This document shows positions 37,357 through 49,249 of a stretch of 64,000 nt of DNA, piece by piece. Below the pieces are notes generated by a model. That model had not been told where the DNA came from. It worked only from the letters and a program-made list of their open reading frames with translations, and ran no database searches. Origin of the DNA: Pseudisothecium myosuroides (taxonomy: Eukaryota; Streptophyta; Bryopsida; Hypnales; Lembophyllaceae); NCBI GenBank assembly GCA_951799445.1, contig OX637288.1, positions 9,860,501-9,924,500 on the forward strand, read 5' to 3'. A program made the translations under genes and the position numbers. Each line of letters starts with the position of its first letter. Position 1 is the first letter of the stretch.

Positions 37357-37580
37357 TTAATGTTCATTCCTGTTAAATTGCTTTGCAGTCAATTAGTCTC
37401 AACTTCTTTCTTTCTCCATGCTCCACTTGGTCATCAACAAGTCAATTGATCCATTTCACAACAGATTAAACTCTCACAGTTAATGTAAAATTTATATTTG
37501 GTCAATTGGACTTATCTCTCTAGAAGCAATAGCTGATTCTATCACTCTACTGCATCATTTCCATTAAGATGTAACTTAGT

Positions 37581-37897
37581 AAGGTAGGAGGTCCAGAAAT
37601 GGAGCATCTAAGCGCTGAAACTGAATTTTGGGGAGGTAAAACATCTTGAAATATTTTTCAGTAAATTTTCCTTGAAAGACAAGTGGAATTGAAATCTAAC
37701 CCCCAAGTCATTTCATATTTTTTGGACCTTTGTGGAATTAATTACAAATTTTTGAAGTTGGAAAAAAGTGGTCATTTATGGTCATCAAAATGGACCACCT
37801 CCTGAAATGTGCATAGGTGGTACATTGAAGAAAGCAAAATGTACCTCTGAGTCATGTTCCATTTTAATGCCCGCTCCGTTTTATAGCCTCCTACCTT
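37581..37897. mobile_element. MITE with AAGGTAGGAGGTCCA inverted ends (copy 3 of 3)
   Basis: Starts AAGGTAGGAGGTCCAG and ends GCCTCCTACCTT. It is very similar to the copy at 26611, including an internal GTACATT(T/G)(T/A) region near the right end. Non-coding. Confidence 0.8.
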
Positions 37898-38366
37898 ATA
37901 ATCAATTATTATCAATGTCACATAGGTTCCTTACTCACATATATTTGACTTGTCAATTAGCCAGTCCTGATCTAATTCCAAGTTTACTAATCACAACTTA
38001 GGCATTGTTATAAGTATTACTCGCCATTCAATCAGACTGACTAACTTATTTGTCGTCACAACCACCAACAGGAAACAAACACCCAAACTGCACTGTTAGG
38101 ACAATTTGTCAATCACTTCCAATGCACTCAGCACCATCATCCAAATGAAAATTAACCATCAAACATTATAAACAGTTTTTAATCTCAGCACTAACAACTT
38201 CAAGCATATGTTTTAGGATTTTTTGCCGTGTCAATTAGACTCAGTAACTACACAAACACCTACACTTGTCTACTCGACCCTCATACACAGGACAATACCA
38301 ATCACTAGTTGTAACCTTCAAACTCGCAACTTTAATATAAACTTGTTATACTCAATAAGTCAAAAT
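37898..38366. other. No gene seen before the helicase fragment
   Basis: AT-rich sequence without recognisable domains. It could be a worn upstream part of the same Helitron, but no helicase motifs II-IV are readable. Confidence 0.35.
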
Positions 38367-38877
38367 TTTCCACGAAAATGATGAACATGCCCATCATTAT
38401 CCGGTAGAGTTTTTAAATTCTCTACATCTTAGTGGTTTGCCACCTCATCAATTAAATCTTAAATGTGATCAATATGTAATGTTGCTAAGAAACTTAAATC
38501 CGGCAAAAGGTTTGTGCAATGGTAGTCGCTTACGTTTGTTACAAGTATCTTCATCTGTATTATTGTGTGAAATTGTAGAAGGGCGTCATCGTGGCCAAGA
38601 AGTGTTGATTCCAAGAATCACACATCATTGCAATGATAGCCGCTTGTCATTTACACTATGTTGGAGACAATTTCCTGTCACTGGTGCTTTTGCAATGACA
38701 ATCAATAAATCGCAGGGCCAATCATATAATCGAGTCGGCATTTATCTTCGAAATGAAGTATTTAGCCATGGTCAATTATATGTGGCTTTGTTTCGTGGTA
38801 GACATCCTGCAAACATTAAGGTTGCTAATGACAATTTTACATGCCATGGGAACGGTAAAAAATGTGGTTTACCATGA
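38367..38877 (+). pseudogene. Helitron Pif1-type helicase, C-terminal fragment
   Basis: The frame reads HHYPVEFLNSLHLSGLPPHQ, then VMLLRNLNPAKGLCNGSRL, then FAMTINKSQGQSYNRVGIYL and VFSHGQLYVALFRG, ending at TGA 38875-38877. These are the last conserved blocks (helicase motifs V and VI region) of the Pif1-like helicase at the C-terminus of plant Helitron Rep-Hel proteins. SRVTS-type wording is changed to ALFRG. The catalytic N-terminal Rep and Walker motifs are absent, so it is a truncated remnant. There are no stops within this piece. Confidence 0.8.
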
Positions 38878-39592
38878 GGTTTTTACATGACATTGTCTTG
38901 GAGATTCCTATATATATTTACACCTGAATTAAGTGGATGGAAAAGTTAAGAGTTTGTTTCAAACTCTGCATGTTTAGGGTTCATGCACGCTTCAGGGACG
39001 TCCCCTTCCATCCAATTGCATTCTTTAGGTGTCCATTGTTATTTCATTGTCTCAATTGAGACAGCCTACCATATCAATAAATATGGTAGGATGATATTTG
39101 TAGCCATTTTGCTACATTCTTTTATAGTCAATGGAAGGATATTCCAATGCATGCATCTTTAGATGCAATCTATTTATAAAATTTATCACTTTTCTTTGAG
39201 AGTATGCAAATAGCCAAATATACAAAGATTCTAATGTATAAATTTTAACTTGGATATATCTTTTTTTTATATTCTAGATTGCAATATATTCAAATGATTA
39301 TGAAGATATTTATAATTTACTATTTGGATCTTTTGAATATCTTTTAAATATCTTAAATACTATTTAAATCTTTTATTTTGTAAAAATTATCATACAAAGA
39401 TTTTTTTAAATTACTATATATATATTTTCAAAGAATATTGTATGAGGATGTCAATATTTTCCTTTAAAGATTATACAAACTTTATTTATCTACATTCTAT
39501 CACATGAAAAATTGTTGAAAATAATATTTTTTATTTGTAGCAAAGCAAGCGCCAACCGCTAGTGTGCTTTAAAAACTTAAAAAAATATTTAA
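38878..39592. other. Region downstream of the helicase, possible Helitron 3' end
   Basis: Contains a perfect 10-bp stem CCTACCATAT...ATATGGTAGG at 39066-39091, long AT-rich sequence, and at 39548-39563 AGCGCCAACCGCTAGT. The latter has a short AGCG/CGCT stem and ends in CTAGT, the Helitron CTRRT form. The 3'-end call is tentative. Confidence 0.35.
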
Positions 39593-40157
39593 TCCCTAAA
39601 GGACCGGAGGGATGTCCAAATTTCCAAAATTGCAAAGATCTATTATAAAATGCAACTTAGAAGAATATTTTAATGATGACTTTCAAACAATAGTTGTAAA
39701 ATGCTATTTATAGATCACATCCATACGGTTAGATCAACAAAAATACATACCAATATTTTTCAATAAAATTTGAAGCCAAAAATTGGAAATTCCTTCTAAA
39801 ATCAATTGTAGATTGAATATATATGATTTTTAAATTTTCTTTCCTATAAGTTTAAAATATTGAGTTCTAATTATAATGATTTTTGTAGATTTTTATTTGA
39901 TTTATTTGATTCAAGTCATCTTTGAAGGGTCATTTTTTGAACTGTAAAAGTTACTTTTTGAGGCTAGACCTCTCGATACCTTTTGAATTATAGAATATTT
40001 GCAAAGCAAAATCTTCATAATTTGAACAGTACAGATGTTGAAGAACTAATATAAAAATCTTGAAAAAAATGATGGATGAAAAAACGCATTTCGATGAGTT
40101 TGGGATGTGTTTCCGTTCATTCACTGTTCAAAATCTGCACTCATGGTCCTTTAGGGG
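39593..40157. mobile_element. TTAA element, 565-bp subfamily (copy A)
   Basis: Bounded by TTAA at 39589-39592 and 40158-40161. Left end TCCCTAAAGGACCGGAGGG; inverse right end CCCCTAAAGGACCATGAGTG. It is nearly identical over its full length to 51830-52393, which implies recent movement. Non-coding. Confidence 0.9.
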
Positions 40158-40783
40158 TTAAAGGTTGAACAAACTTAAAAGAACTTAGAAAGTGAGCTAA
40201 AGTAAATGGAGAATAAAATTGAGGCCAATCTATAAAGAATTTTTGGCCATGATAACCAAATGTAATCCACTTTAAAATTGAAGGCATTGTAGGAGGTAGA
40301 AATGATTGATTCATACGTATCTTATAGAAATATTTAATTTATTATATATACTAACAAATACTCAACAACAAGCTTGAGTTGTAATCAACTTGTCAATTGA
40401 CCTCAAGTAATTTCAAAACAAAATCTTGATTGGACAATGTATTTAGATGCTTTATATTTGTGGGATTGATAAGATTCTTTGATAGATGGCTAAGATGGAT
40501 TTTTTAACACAATGAAATTGCAGTTGAGAACATGATCATTTTTCTTTCCCTTGAAGTAAGTGACTAGACCAAATTCAATGTAAGTCCCATTGAACCTAAT
40601 TGAGTTCAAATAAGTTTAAGCAAATCAAAGTGACTATAGTAAATCCAATTGAGGTGATGTAAGTCTAATTGACTGAAAAATTAATCTATATAAGCCCTTA
40701 TAGTTTGTATAAGTCTTTGTAGCAAATTTCATCAAAATGGCAATATTCGATACACCATTTTCAAACCGTGCAATTTGTACCAT

Positions 40784-41082
40784 CATTAGATGTTTTTCAG
40801 CCCCTTTGGAGGGCTGTGAGTTCCCCAGAGTTCCCAGCTTGTAAAACAGGCCAAAACTGCACTGCAGCAGCTGTGTTGACGTGGCTGAGAGACTGCCACG
40901 TTAGTTTCCGGGGAAAAAAACAAAACAAAAAACAAAACACTTTGTTTTTCATTTTAAAAATTAAATTTTTTTTTTTTAGGAAAGAAAAAAAAATCTGACA
41001 GCGGCGTTCTTTAAGGCCTGGGGGAATAGAGCTAGGAACAGGCTTGAAACGGCCCTCTAGACCCCTCAAATCTCATCTAATG
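40784..41082. mobile_element. MITE with long imperfect inverted ends (family I, copy 2)
   Basis: CATTAGATG at the left and CATCTAATG at the right start a long imperfect inverted repeat; GGAGGGCTG pairs with CGGCCCTC further in. It shares with 8982-9284 the interior TGACGTGGC...GCCACGT motif and poly-purine or pyrimidine runs. A diverged direct repeat (about TCAAACCGTGCAATTTGTACC at 40761 and again near 41101) lies outside it. Non-coding. Confidence 0.55.
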
Positions 41083-41964
41083 CTAGGATGGGTATAGATT
41101 TTAAACTGTGTGGTTTGCACCATCTAGGACATGCATAGATTTCAAACCACCCAATTTGAACTGTAAAAGTGCAAAAGTTGTGGAATAGCGTCATTTTAAT
41201 GAAATTTGCCATTCTATAGTTTGAGATGGTTTAGAGTGATCTAAATGCAAGCATATCCAATTCCACATTAAAGTCCATATAGACCATCGAGCTACGTCCA
41301 AGTCCGTCCAAGTTCATCCATTTCAGCTAAATTTTTTTTAATCCACCATATGCATTGAAACTTAAAACAAATGCCAAAGACCATAAATAAATTGCCTAAA
41401 CTTCTTGAATTCAATCTTATTCCATTTAAAATCTATCTAAAATAAAAAAACATATATTAAAATAGTTAGCTATATGATATCAATAGTACATTGCAACAAC
41501 ATATTTACAATTCAAAATAAAACCAAAAACCAATATATATTAACTATGGGATTATTTTTAAATATTCTTATCTCTAATTCTAACAAATGCTAACAAAGGC
41601 GTTGGAAAAGAAAGGCCGATGGACGAATTGCAAGTCCTATATTATATTTTTTTCAGTATCATTTAGCCTTGATGCAAAAGTTGATCTTTCATTCATGTTC
41701 CTAGAGTAAGCTTCAATGAGTTTAAACATATTCTTGAAAGCAACTTGTTCAAGCAGTGAAATAGTTCATCATTATATGATAACTCTAACTTCTTGTGAGT
41801 GATAAATATGGAAGTTAACCATTTTGTACTTATATTTATAAGATTTGATTCAAATTGGATAAAAAGGACACTACTTGATTCTTATCTTTTATGGATTTCT
41901 CCACTTTGTGCTTAAATGTTTTTTGTATTGCATTAAATGAACGTGATTTATGGTTAAAACATTA
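41083..41964. other. AT-rich, no gene
   Basis: No coding-like frame or clear element end. Only simple AT-rich sequence is seen. Confidence 0.4.
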
Positions 41965-42354
41965 GGGGATATTTGAACCTCAAAAGAGTCCTCTTTGTAA
42001 TGCAAAAAGTTGGGTGGGAAAAGCCTTCTCAACTCACTAGTTGGGCCAAGAATTGCATGATGAAATCAAAAATTCATCATCATTACCCAATCCATCTCCA
42101 CAATCTCATAAATTTAGGTAGAAAGAGCCTTCTCAACTCATTAATCGGGTCAAGAATTGCATATTGAATTCAAAAATTTGTCATCATTATCCAATCCATC
42201 TCCACGATCTCATAAATCTCATGATGGTTTCATCATGAAGAATGGAGCCCACGCTACGTGGTGGTTGTAATGAATCTATGTATCTCACACTCATTCCATT
42301 AGTATTAAAATTAGTAAGAAAACTCAAAGCCTCTTTGTGGATTCAAATATCCCC
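41965..42354. mobile_element. TA-flanked MITE with internal tandem repeat
   Basis: GGGGATATTTGAAC on the left and the inverse GATTCAAATATCCCC on the right are each flanked by TA, as in Tc1/mariner (Stowaway-like) MITEs. Inside, about 42012-42116 and 42117-42221 are two 105-bp diverged tandem units (shared GCCTTCTCAACTCA and TCCATCTCCAC(A/G)ATCTC). 390 bp, non-coding. Confidence 0.65.
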
Positions 42355-42357
42355 TAA

Positions 42358-45300
42358 CGCACCTTCTTTGTCAAAAAACAAATATACCAATATATCATGA
42401 CTGAAAGAATTTGTATGTATAAAATTATATTCTATATCTGCAATACTCAGTCTTGTCTTTTTATCAAAAAAAATCTCATACGGCTTTAGGGGTTCAATGT
42501 GACATTTCTTAGAATTTTCATTTCCATTCATTATTTGCAATGTAAAAATGACTGCCACATAGACCACCAAAAGACTAGGTTTAAGTTTTTTAATTAAAAT
42601 TTTATGAAATATCTTATCTTCCACGGTCTTAGGGCATCTGCAATCCACGGTCATAAGTACAATTTATTTGTAAAATTAGAAAAATCTCAAAATATTTTTA
42701 AGTTTTCCAAAACAATTGGCTACTTTTTAGTTGCAAAAATAAATTTCAACAAAAACTTAGTTTCTTGCTTGGGTTTCTACACTCCAGTGACTCCACGCTC
42801 CACGCTTGCATGCTAGCTTCACTCTCAAAAAAGATACTTGATAGTACTAAAAACTGCCAAGACCGAATTTGTGACAGATATTTAAAATTCTATTTCACCT
42901 ACTAAAATAATTTTGAAAAAATTCAAAAAATTCAAATACATTCTTCACTACTATAGGAAGCTTACTCTTAAATTACATGTTCATTTATTCAATCATTTTT
43001 GCAATAGTTATGGTACAAAGCAACTTCCACATTGAACTTGTGACGCAAAATAGGACAAGTGTTTTTCATAAGGAACATTTTTTGAATTCCTTGCGGGCAT
43101 TATACTGAAAATCCCCTCCAAGGAAACATAGAAATGTAGGAAATTGGTGTTCACAAAGAATGTAGCCTTTGCAAGGAAATGTGAGACAGGGAATTTTATT
43201 AATTTTATTGAGGGAAAATCTAAACATTTTTTAGTATAATTAGAAGATGTCCCCACCTCCAAATCAACTCAATTTTTGAAATTCAATATTCTAGCTAGTA
43301 GATTTATGCCTCTAAAATCTAACTTTAATATAGATTTTAGTGCGCAAAATCAATACTATTCGTAGATTTTGGGGTCTCAAATCTAACTAATATGAAGATT
43401 TTAAATTTCAATCTCATTGATTTGTACATTTCAAATTTTTTGATCTAGATCCTTTCTAGATTTCAAGAAATCAAAAGTATTAGTAATATATAGATTTCAT
43501 TTGTTTAAACATTTTTAAATTTCATATATTATAAAATTTCTTAGATTTTTGAAGTATACAAACTTAGAAAATCTAGATTTATGTGAATAGAATTCATTGT
43601 CATAAGATTTGACAATTTACAAGTCTTATGTGTCCTCCTTCATGGTACTCTTAACAATCCATATGGGACAATTGCATCTTGTAAAATCTACCAAATATTA
43701 GTTGGAAACAACAATGAAATGTGGGATGTGTGCAAAGTCTACTACTTTCGATTGCGTACGAGGGTTTTGAAGAGAAATTATGAAAATCCTTGCAAAGAAA
43801 AACCACAATTTTTTTCTGTATAGGAATTCTTTGAAGATCCCTCCTCGATGACATTAGAACACTGAGAAACACATAAACTAACAAAAACTAGTAGGAAAAA
43901 ACTAGAAAAGCTCCAAACCAGTCACAGGGAATTCTAAAAAAGTTTGTTGTATTTTGCAATCACCCTTACCCAAGCACTGTGTACATCGTCATGTGGAGAT
44001 ATATCATAAACAGTACAATGTGAGCCCCCAATTTGTCACTTGGGACTCACAGTTATTTTTTGTTTTTTTTCCACAAGTTTAAGTATAGTTTTATATACAA
44101 AAAAAACAAAAAAGAGTGTAAAACCAAAATAGGTATGTCATGTACCAATATAGCATTTGATCCCTTATGGTTTGTTTTTCCCCAAATAAAATCCATTCCT
44201 ACTTGTACATAGATTAAAACGTGGAAATGTAGGTAAATAGTAAAATTAAGGCTAACCCAACCCAAATAGCTCAAACCTACGGTACATGTGACATCTTATG
44301 GCTAAAATTGGTCCGAGGGAACACCGTTGAGGTCCTAAGTCCATTCCCAAAGATAGGTTTCACTTTCCCCATAGTATGGAAGAAATAGCGAAAACCTCAA
44401 TTGTTAGCCTGCAAGAGTTACAAACTCAAGATGGACCCGTAAGAGGAATCTACGAGTGGAGTATGATATTCTTGGGTGGAAATCACATTTGGGACTCAAC
44501 GGCGAAATCGGTTTGCTAAGATTTTCTTGTATGTAAAAGATTCCCTAGTTGCCGAAATTAAAAGAAAAAGACAAAATTTAATTTTCCTCTGAATTTTGTG
44601 CAAATTAAGAATATAATCTTACACATCCTTTGTAGAATTCTATGAGAGGTCCCTTAAAAAGTTTCGAAATTTTTTGACCTGCAAAAGATGCCCTTCCGGA
44701 CGGTCAACCGCCAAAATCTACAATCAAAAATTCCTAGAAATTACCCAGATTACGATAAAATCTCACTAAAAATTAGACTAGCTTTTTTTCTGCTAATAAG
44801 ATGCCCCGCCAAGTTTCAAGACATTTCGATAGCCAGAAGTGTTCAAACCAGCGAGATTCTCTGACAATTGACAAATTTGAAGTTGACTTGCGTAACAGGA
44901 GCATACGAAATTGGAATGAGGTCAAAGCTAGGTCTTTTCTTACTCCTCCATATCTACTATAGAACCTAGGCTAGTTATTTTTTTCAGAAAAGTCAAGCTC
45001 TAAGATTTGGATTTTTACCCCATTTTGATGTTCAGTTAATGATAGGTTATGTTGAGTTTTTTGGAATTTGGTTAAGGGGTGAAGGATTCTCATAGACTAA
45101 AAATGACCTTCTGAAGTCAACGGCACAATTGGTTTTCAATTTGGAGTTAATCTCCAAAAGTTAAGAATTTGGATCAACGTAGAAAGTCAAAATGGATTAT
45201 TTAAGATGAAAATCTTAAATGATAAGATTACTACTAGAAAAAACAGAGGGGTGAGTGCCTTTGAAAATGTATATAAAGGGGTTCATTTCCCTTTCACAAA

Positions 45301-45677
45301 CACCCCTTGTAGCCATTATTTTGGCTCTTTATACAATTTGGGTCCATTTAGTTGGACATTTTGACCATTGCGTGCCAACATTGCCAAATTTGTGTTTTTG
45401 GAGCATTTTTAGCTCCGTCGTCACTACTTTTCAAGCTTGCTTTAAAGGACATTGGGGTCCCTTCAAAGTTTGTCTTGTTTTCTTGCATTGAGGTCCTTTG
45501 AGGTTTTATTGTTGAAATTTGAAAGCTTTGAATTAATCTTAGAGCTTATTCCCACCGTACCTTGATGATACCGCTTTGGGGGGACTCTAGTGCTTGACGT
45601 GTAACCTTGAGGTGTTGTTCATGTAGCCAAGTTCTTAGTTGTTTTGGAATTTAGCACGTGGTGCAATTGCGGCAAAA
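42358..45677. other. AT-rich, no gene recognised
   Basis: Open frames here are short and AT-driven. No element ends were established. ACTACTAGAAAAAACAGAGG near 45230 faintly recalls a CACTA end but has no partner. Confidence 0.4.
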
Positions 45678-45800
45678 CTATAGTCTTTTATGTTTAGAAT
45701 TTCAGGTGTTAGAGAAAATACGACGAAGCTATAGTCTATTATGTTTAGAATTTCGGGTGTTAGAGAAAATACGGTAAAGCTATAGTTTTTTATGCAATTT
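45678..45800. repeat. 51-bp tandem repeat, about 2.3 units
   Basis: Units beginning CTATAGTCT(T/A)TTATG start at 45678 and 45729, with a partial third at 45780. They differ at a few positions only. Confidence 0.8.
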
Positions 45801-46185
45801 TCTCCCAAAGTTTAGTTTCCAAAATATTTGGAAATTCCTCAAAGTTTAGCCTTCAAAAACTAGATTGTGTCCTTGAAAATGTTAATTTAGAAAAGCCTTG
45901 AAAGGTCGGGCCCAAGTTTGCATTTAGTACATGCATTTAGGAGTTTTTTTATTAGAGTCAAAATTTCAAAAACCAAAATACAAGAAAATTCGAAGGGGCA
46001 GGCAAGAATCAGCAAGGGAGGCGACAGGTAAGAATCGGCAGGGAGGCGACATGTAAGATTCGGCAGGGAGGCAGTACGTAACCGACTGCCCGTCACTTAC
46101 TATCCCCCGGTCACCCAATCAGAGCGTGCCACATCACCACCTTGCCAAGTCAGCCACCGCAGGGGTCCGGACAACCAAGACGTGA

Positions 46186-46191
46186 CACGTG
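46186..46191. promoter_or_regulatory. G-box core
   Basis: CACGTG inside GACACGTGTACC, in a GC-rich island (about 46090-46260) just before a minisatellite. G-boxes bind bZIP and bHLH factors in plant promoters; with no gene identified downstream its relevance is uncertain. Confidence 0.3.
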
Positions 46192-46259
46192 TACCGGAGA
46201 GAGAAAAAGAAAACTCGGCCTTCCACCGGCCGGTCGGCACGAGACCACTCACGGGATTG

Positions 46260-46394
46260 CCAGTTCGGGCTCCGATTCAGTCTGGTTCAGCCAGTTCGGA
46301 CTCTGTTCAGTCTGGTTCTCCAGTTCGGTTCTGTTCAGTCTGATTTTCCCAGTTCGGCTCTGATTCAGTCTGGTTCTGCCCAGTTCGGGCTTTG
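46260..46394. repeat. Minisatellite of about 30-bp units, five copies
   Basis: Units begin CCAGTTCGG and contain TTCAGTCTG(G/A)TT; starts are 46260, 46291, 46320, 46349 and 46380 (partial). The lengths 29-31 bp vary around a GATTCAG/GTTCAG difference, so the array is not a codon repeat. Confidence 0.85.
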
Positions 46395-48657
46395 AATGCT
46401 TATGCTAAATCACATTGCTCGAGTGGCCGGCCATCTCTCTCAAAAATTCTCTCAACCTTTGGCAACAATCTAAGTCCTTGAACACAAAACTTAGAAATTA
46501 GGAAGAGAGTAGGGGAAAAAAAGAAAATAGAAAATAAAATAGGATAGGAGAAGGTAGGATAGAAGAAAAAATTTGAATAATTGCAAAATTCTCATAGGTT
46601 CAAAGCAACTCTTGGAATGGGAAAGACATTCAAACTTGTTAGACTCAAAATTAAAAACAATTCACAACTTCAAGAAGGGAGGAGGGAGTTGAGTAGACAA
46701 GCATAGAATGAAGAGTTAGAGTGGAAGGGTGAGGATTTGAAAAGAAAGAAAGGATTAGGAGGAAATCCTAGGAAGTTGAATTAGCCATTAGAATGAAGAT
46801 TGAATAATAATTGACTTAGATATGGATAATATATTCCCAAAGGTCAATTATTATTTGGAAATTTGAAGCCTTAAGGTTCTATTCCATCAAAAGTCAACTA
46901 TTAGACTAAAATAATGAAGGAAGAATAGTGTTAAAAGAGAAAGAAAAATTAGGGGAAAAAGAAAGGAAGAAGTCCAAGAAATTGGAAACTTTGTATTAAA
47001 ACTCCTTCTTTAAGCGGTAAGCACAATTCAACAAAGGTTCCAAACATGGCAAATGATGGAGAATTTGAAGGAGTGTAAGACTACCTCAACAACGACACCA
47101 ATTCCGAGGTAAGTTCCTAATTACAACCCTCTTTTTTCAAATTATCAAAATTGGATGTTTAGAAGTAGGACCGAATTACAAAATCAATTCAAAGTGTTTA
47201 AAATAGGGTTATTTCAAGAGTCAGATAGAAAATGCTATAAAACTTAGTTAGAGGTTTCCAAAACCGTATTACACTTAGAATTTGGAATTAAATTGAAGGA
47301 GATATTAATAGATGAAGTTTAGGGGTCATATTGGATGAAAATTAGTACATTTCATCCAAGAGGAACAAGAATGGAAATTTAGGTAGAGACATAAATCTAG
47401 AAGTTAGAAGTGAAACAAAAATTAGAATTCAAGTTGTAGATTAGTAGAAAACCACGGATGAAGTTAGAAGTATCGATTAGCAGTTAAACTTCATCCACTT
47501 GTAATTCTCACTAAGGAGGTCCAAACTTAGAGTTCTTTAGCAATTTGAAAATTTAATTTTAGACACTACAAGAAACCAAATTCAAAGTCTAAAATTAGTA
47601 AACTAATAGTAGAGCCCCGTGCCTTAGGAATGGAGTAGGAAGTAAAATAGAATCTTTTGAATGACATCCAAATAGAAATTTAGGACTAGAACTAGAAAGA
47701 GGGAACACCTAGGAGTCCAAAACCCTTTCAAACTCTAAGAAATACTTCAAACTCTAATAGTTAGAGGGGGATGAAGTTTGGTACAAAGAATGGATGAAGG
47801 TACCTAAAAATCATCCATAGAAGTTTAGATTTGGAATTGAAATAGGATAGTGTAGCATAACGCTAGGGTTAAAAAATCGTGGCCAATCAAAATAATTTAA
47901 GTACCAAAAGAGGTGGATGAAGTTTGGATAGTCCCTTAGAGGCTTCAAACTTCATCCGGTCATAACTTCTTGTAGGAATCTCCAAATCCTACAAGACATA
48001 TTTTCTTAGAAATGGCATAAGCTAAACTACAACTTAGATGGGCTAAATTTAGATTATAGATACTTTGATTAGAAAACCATAGCGACTTGAGGATTCACTA
48101 ATAAATTAAATTAATCTTTGCATTTAGGACATGTTGTCGTGATTTCTCAACCTTTAGGAACTTAAAAAAATATCCATTGCTTGGAAGGCACAATGGACTG
48201 ACATTAGACACCCATAGCATGTAAAATTTTAATTTCTAGAACCTAGTTGTGCACTTGTATTTACCAAGGGTGGGTAAATAAGCGCTCACATATATCATTG
48301 ACAAAGTGGTGAATCCATGAAGTTAATTTCGGTCAATGCATGAAGGATATCACTTTGGGTCTTTATCTCTTTATAGAATGCCAAATTTGGTTGGCTTCTT
48401 GTAAAAATAGAATAATATCCTAATAGGAATTCACTTTCTACTATGATAAGTTTGAACCATAGAAGATGGTTAAGTAGGACTAATCAATGTTGATAAGTTC
48501 ATTTTTGAACTAGGTAACACAATCCAAGGACAAGGCTATACAAATTCAACAATTATCATTTTTTCAATTAAGCAAATTTCATGTATAGAAACAGTCACAG
48601 ATAGACAATACACACACTCACGGACTCTAAATCAAATGTTCGTCACACAACTAGAAA

Positions 48658-48661
<4 letters not shown>
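46395..48661. other. AT-rich, no gene recognised
   Basis: Purine-rich sequence with no readable protein family. CACTACAAGAAA at 47573 looks like one CACTA terminus without a matching partner nearby. Confidence 0.4.

Positions 48662-48733
<72 letters not shown>
48662..48733. repeat. (TA)n microsatellite followed by poly-T
   Basis: About 22 TA units at 48662-48705 run directly into a T-run to about 48733. Confidence 0.95.
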
Positions 48734-49249
48734 CATAATCCAATAAATACCTAACTTCTCACAACTCCAATTGGGTACATAACTTCAAATATAAATTCAT
48801 TCACAATCTAATCAAACCATTCACAACACAAGCATACACACTTACAAATTTGGTAATCAACTTCTATTCCAACAAGAAATAAAAAACAACCCACTTGGGT
48901 TGAACTCGCGCACTTTGTTATGGCAATGGGTGAAAAACAGGTCCCATTAATAGTCCATTGAACAGTTGACAAACTTCAACCACCAACTTAGTTTTTCAAG
49001 TCTTACACAACAACTAGCCAACTAGCCAATTAGGTTTCACTCTCATTGATGCCTATTTGATTTAATCATGTCTTTTTACACTTAACTAACACCCATTGGA
49101 TGATTAAATGACCCAAATAGGAAAAAGACACCCAAACTAGAAGAATTGACATAAAGAAAATAAATCCCATTTGGAGCCTATCTACACTTCTTCTGAAACG
49201 ATTGTTGAGCCATATCTAATCTTAAGATTTAGTCTTAGACCACTACATT
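48734..49249. other. AT-rich, no gene
   Basis: Nothing recognised between the microsatellite and the first worn LRR units. Confidence 0.4.

Noticed and set aside
42011..42221. Two-unit direct repeat considered as a CRISPR-like or satellite array
   Set aside because: Only two diverged units of 105 bp without spacers, inside a TIR element in a plant genome.
47573..47590. CACTACAAGAAA as a second CACTA element
   Set aside because: No inverse partner with the same ending was found within the window, so an element cannot be bounded.
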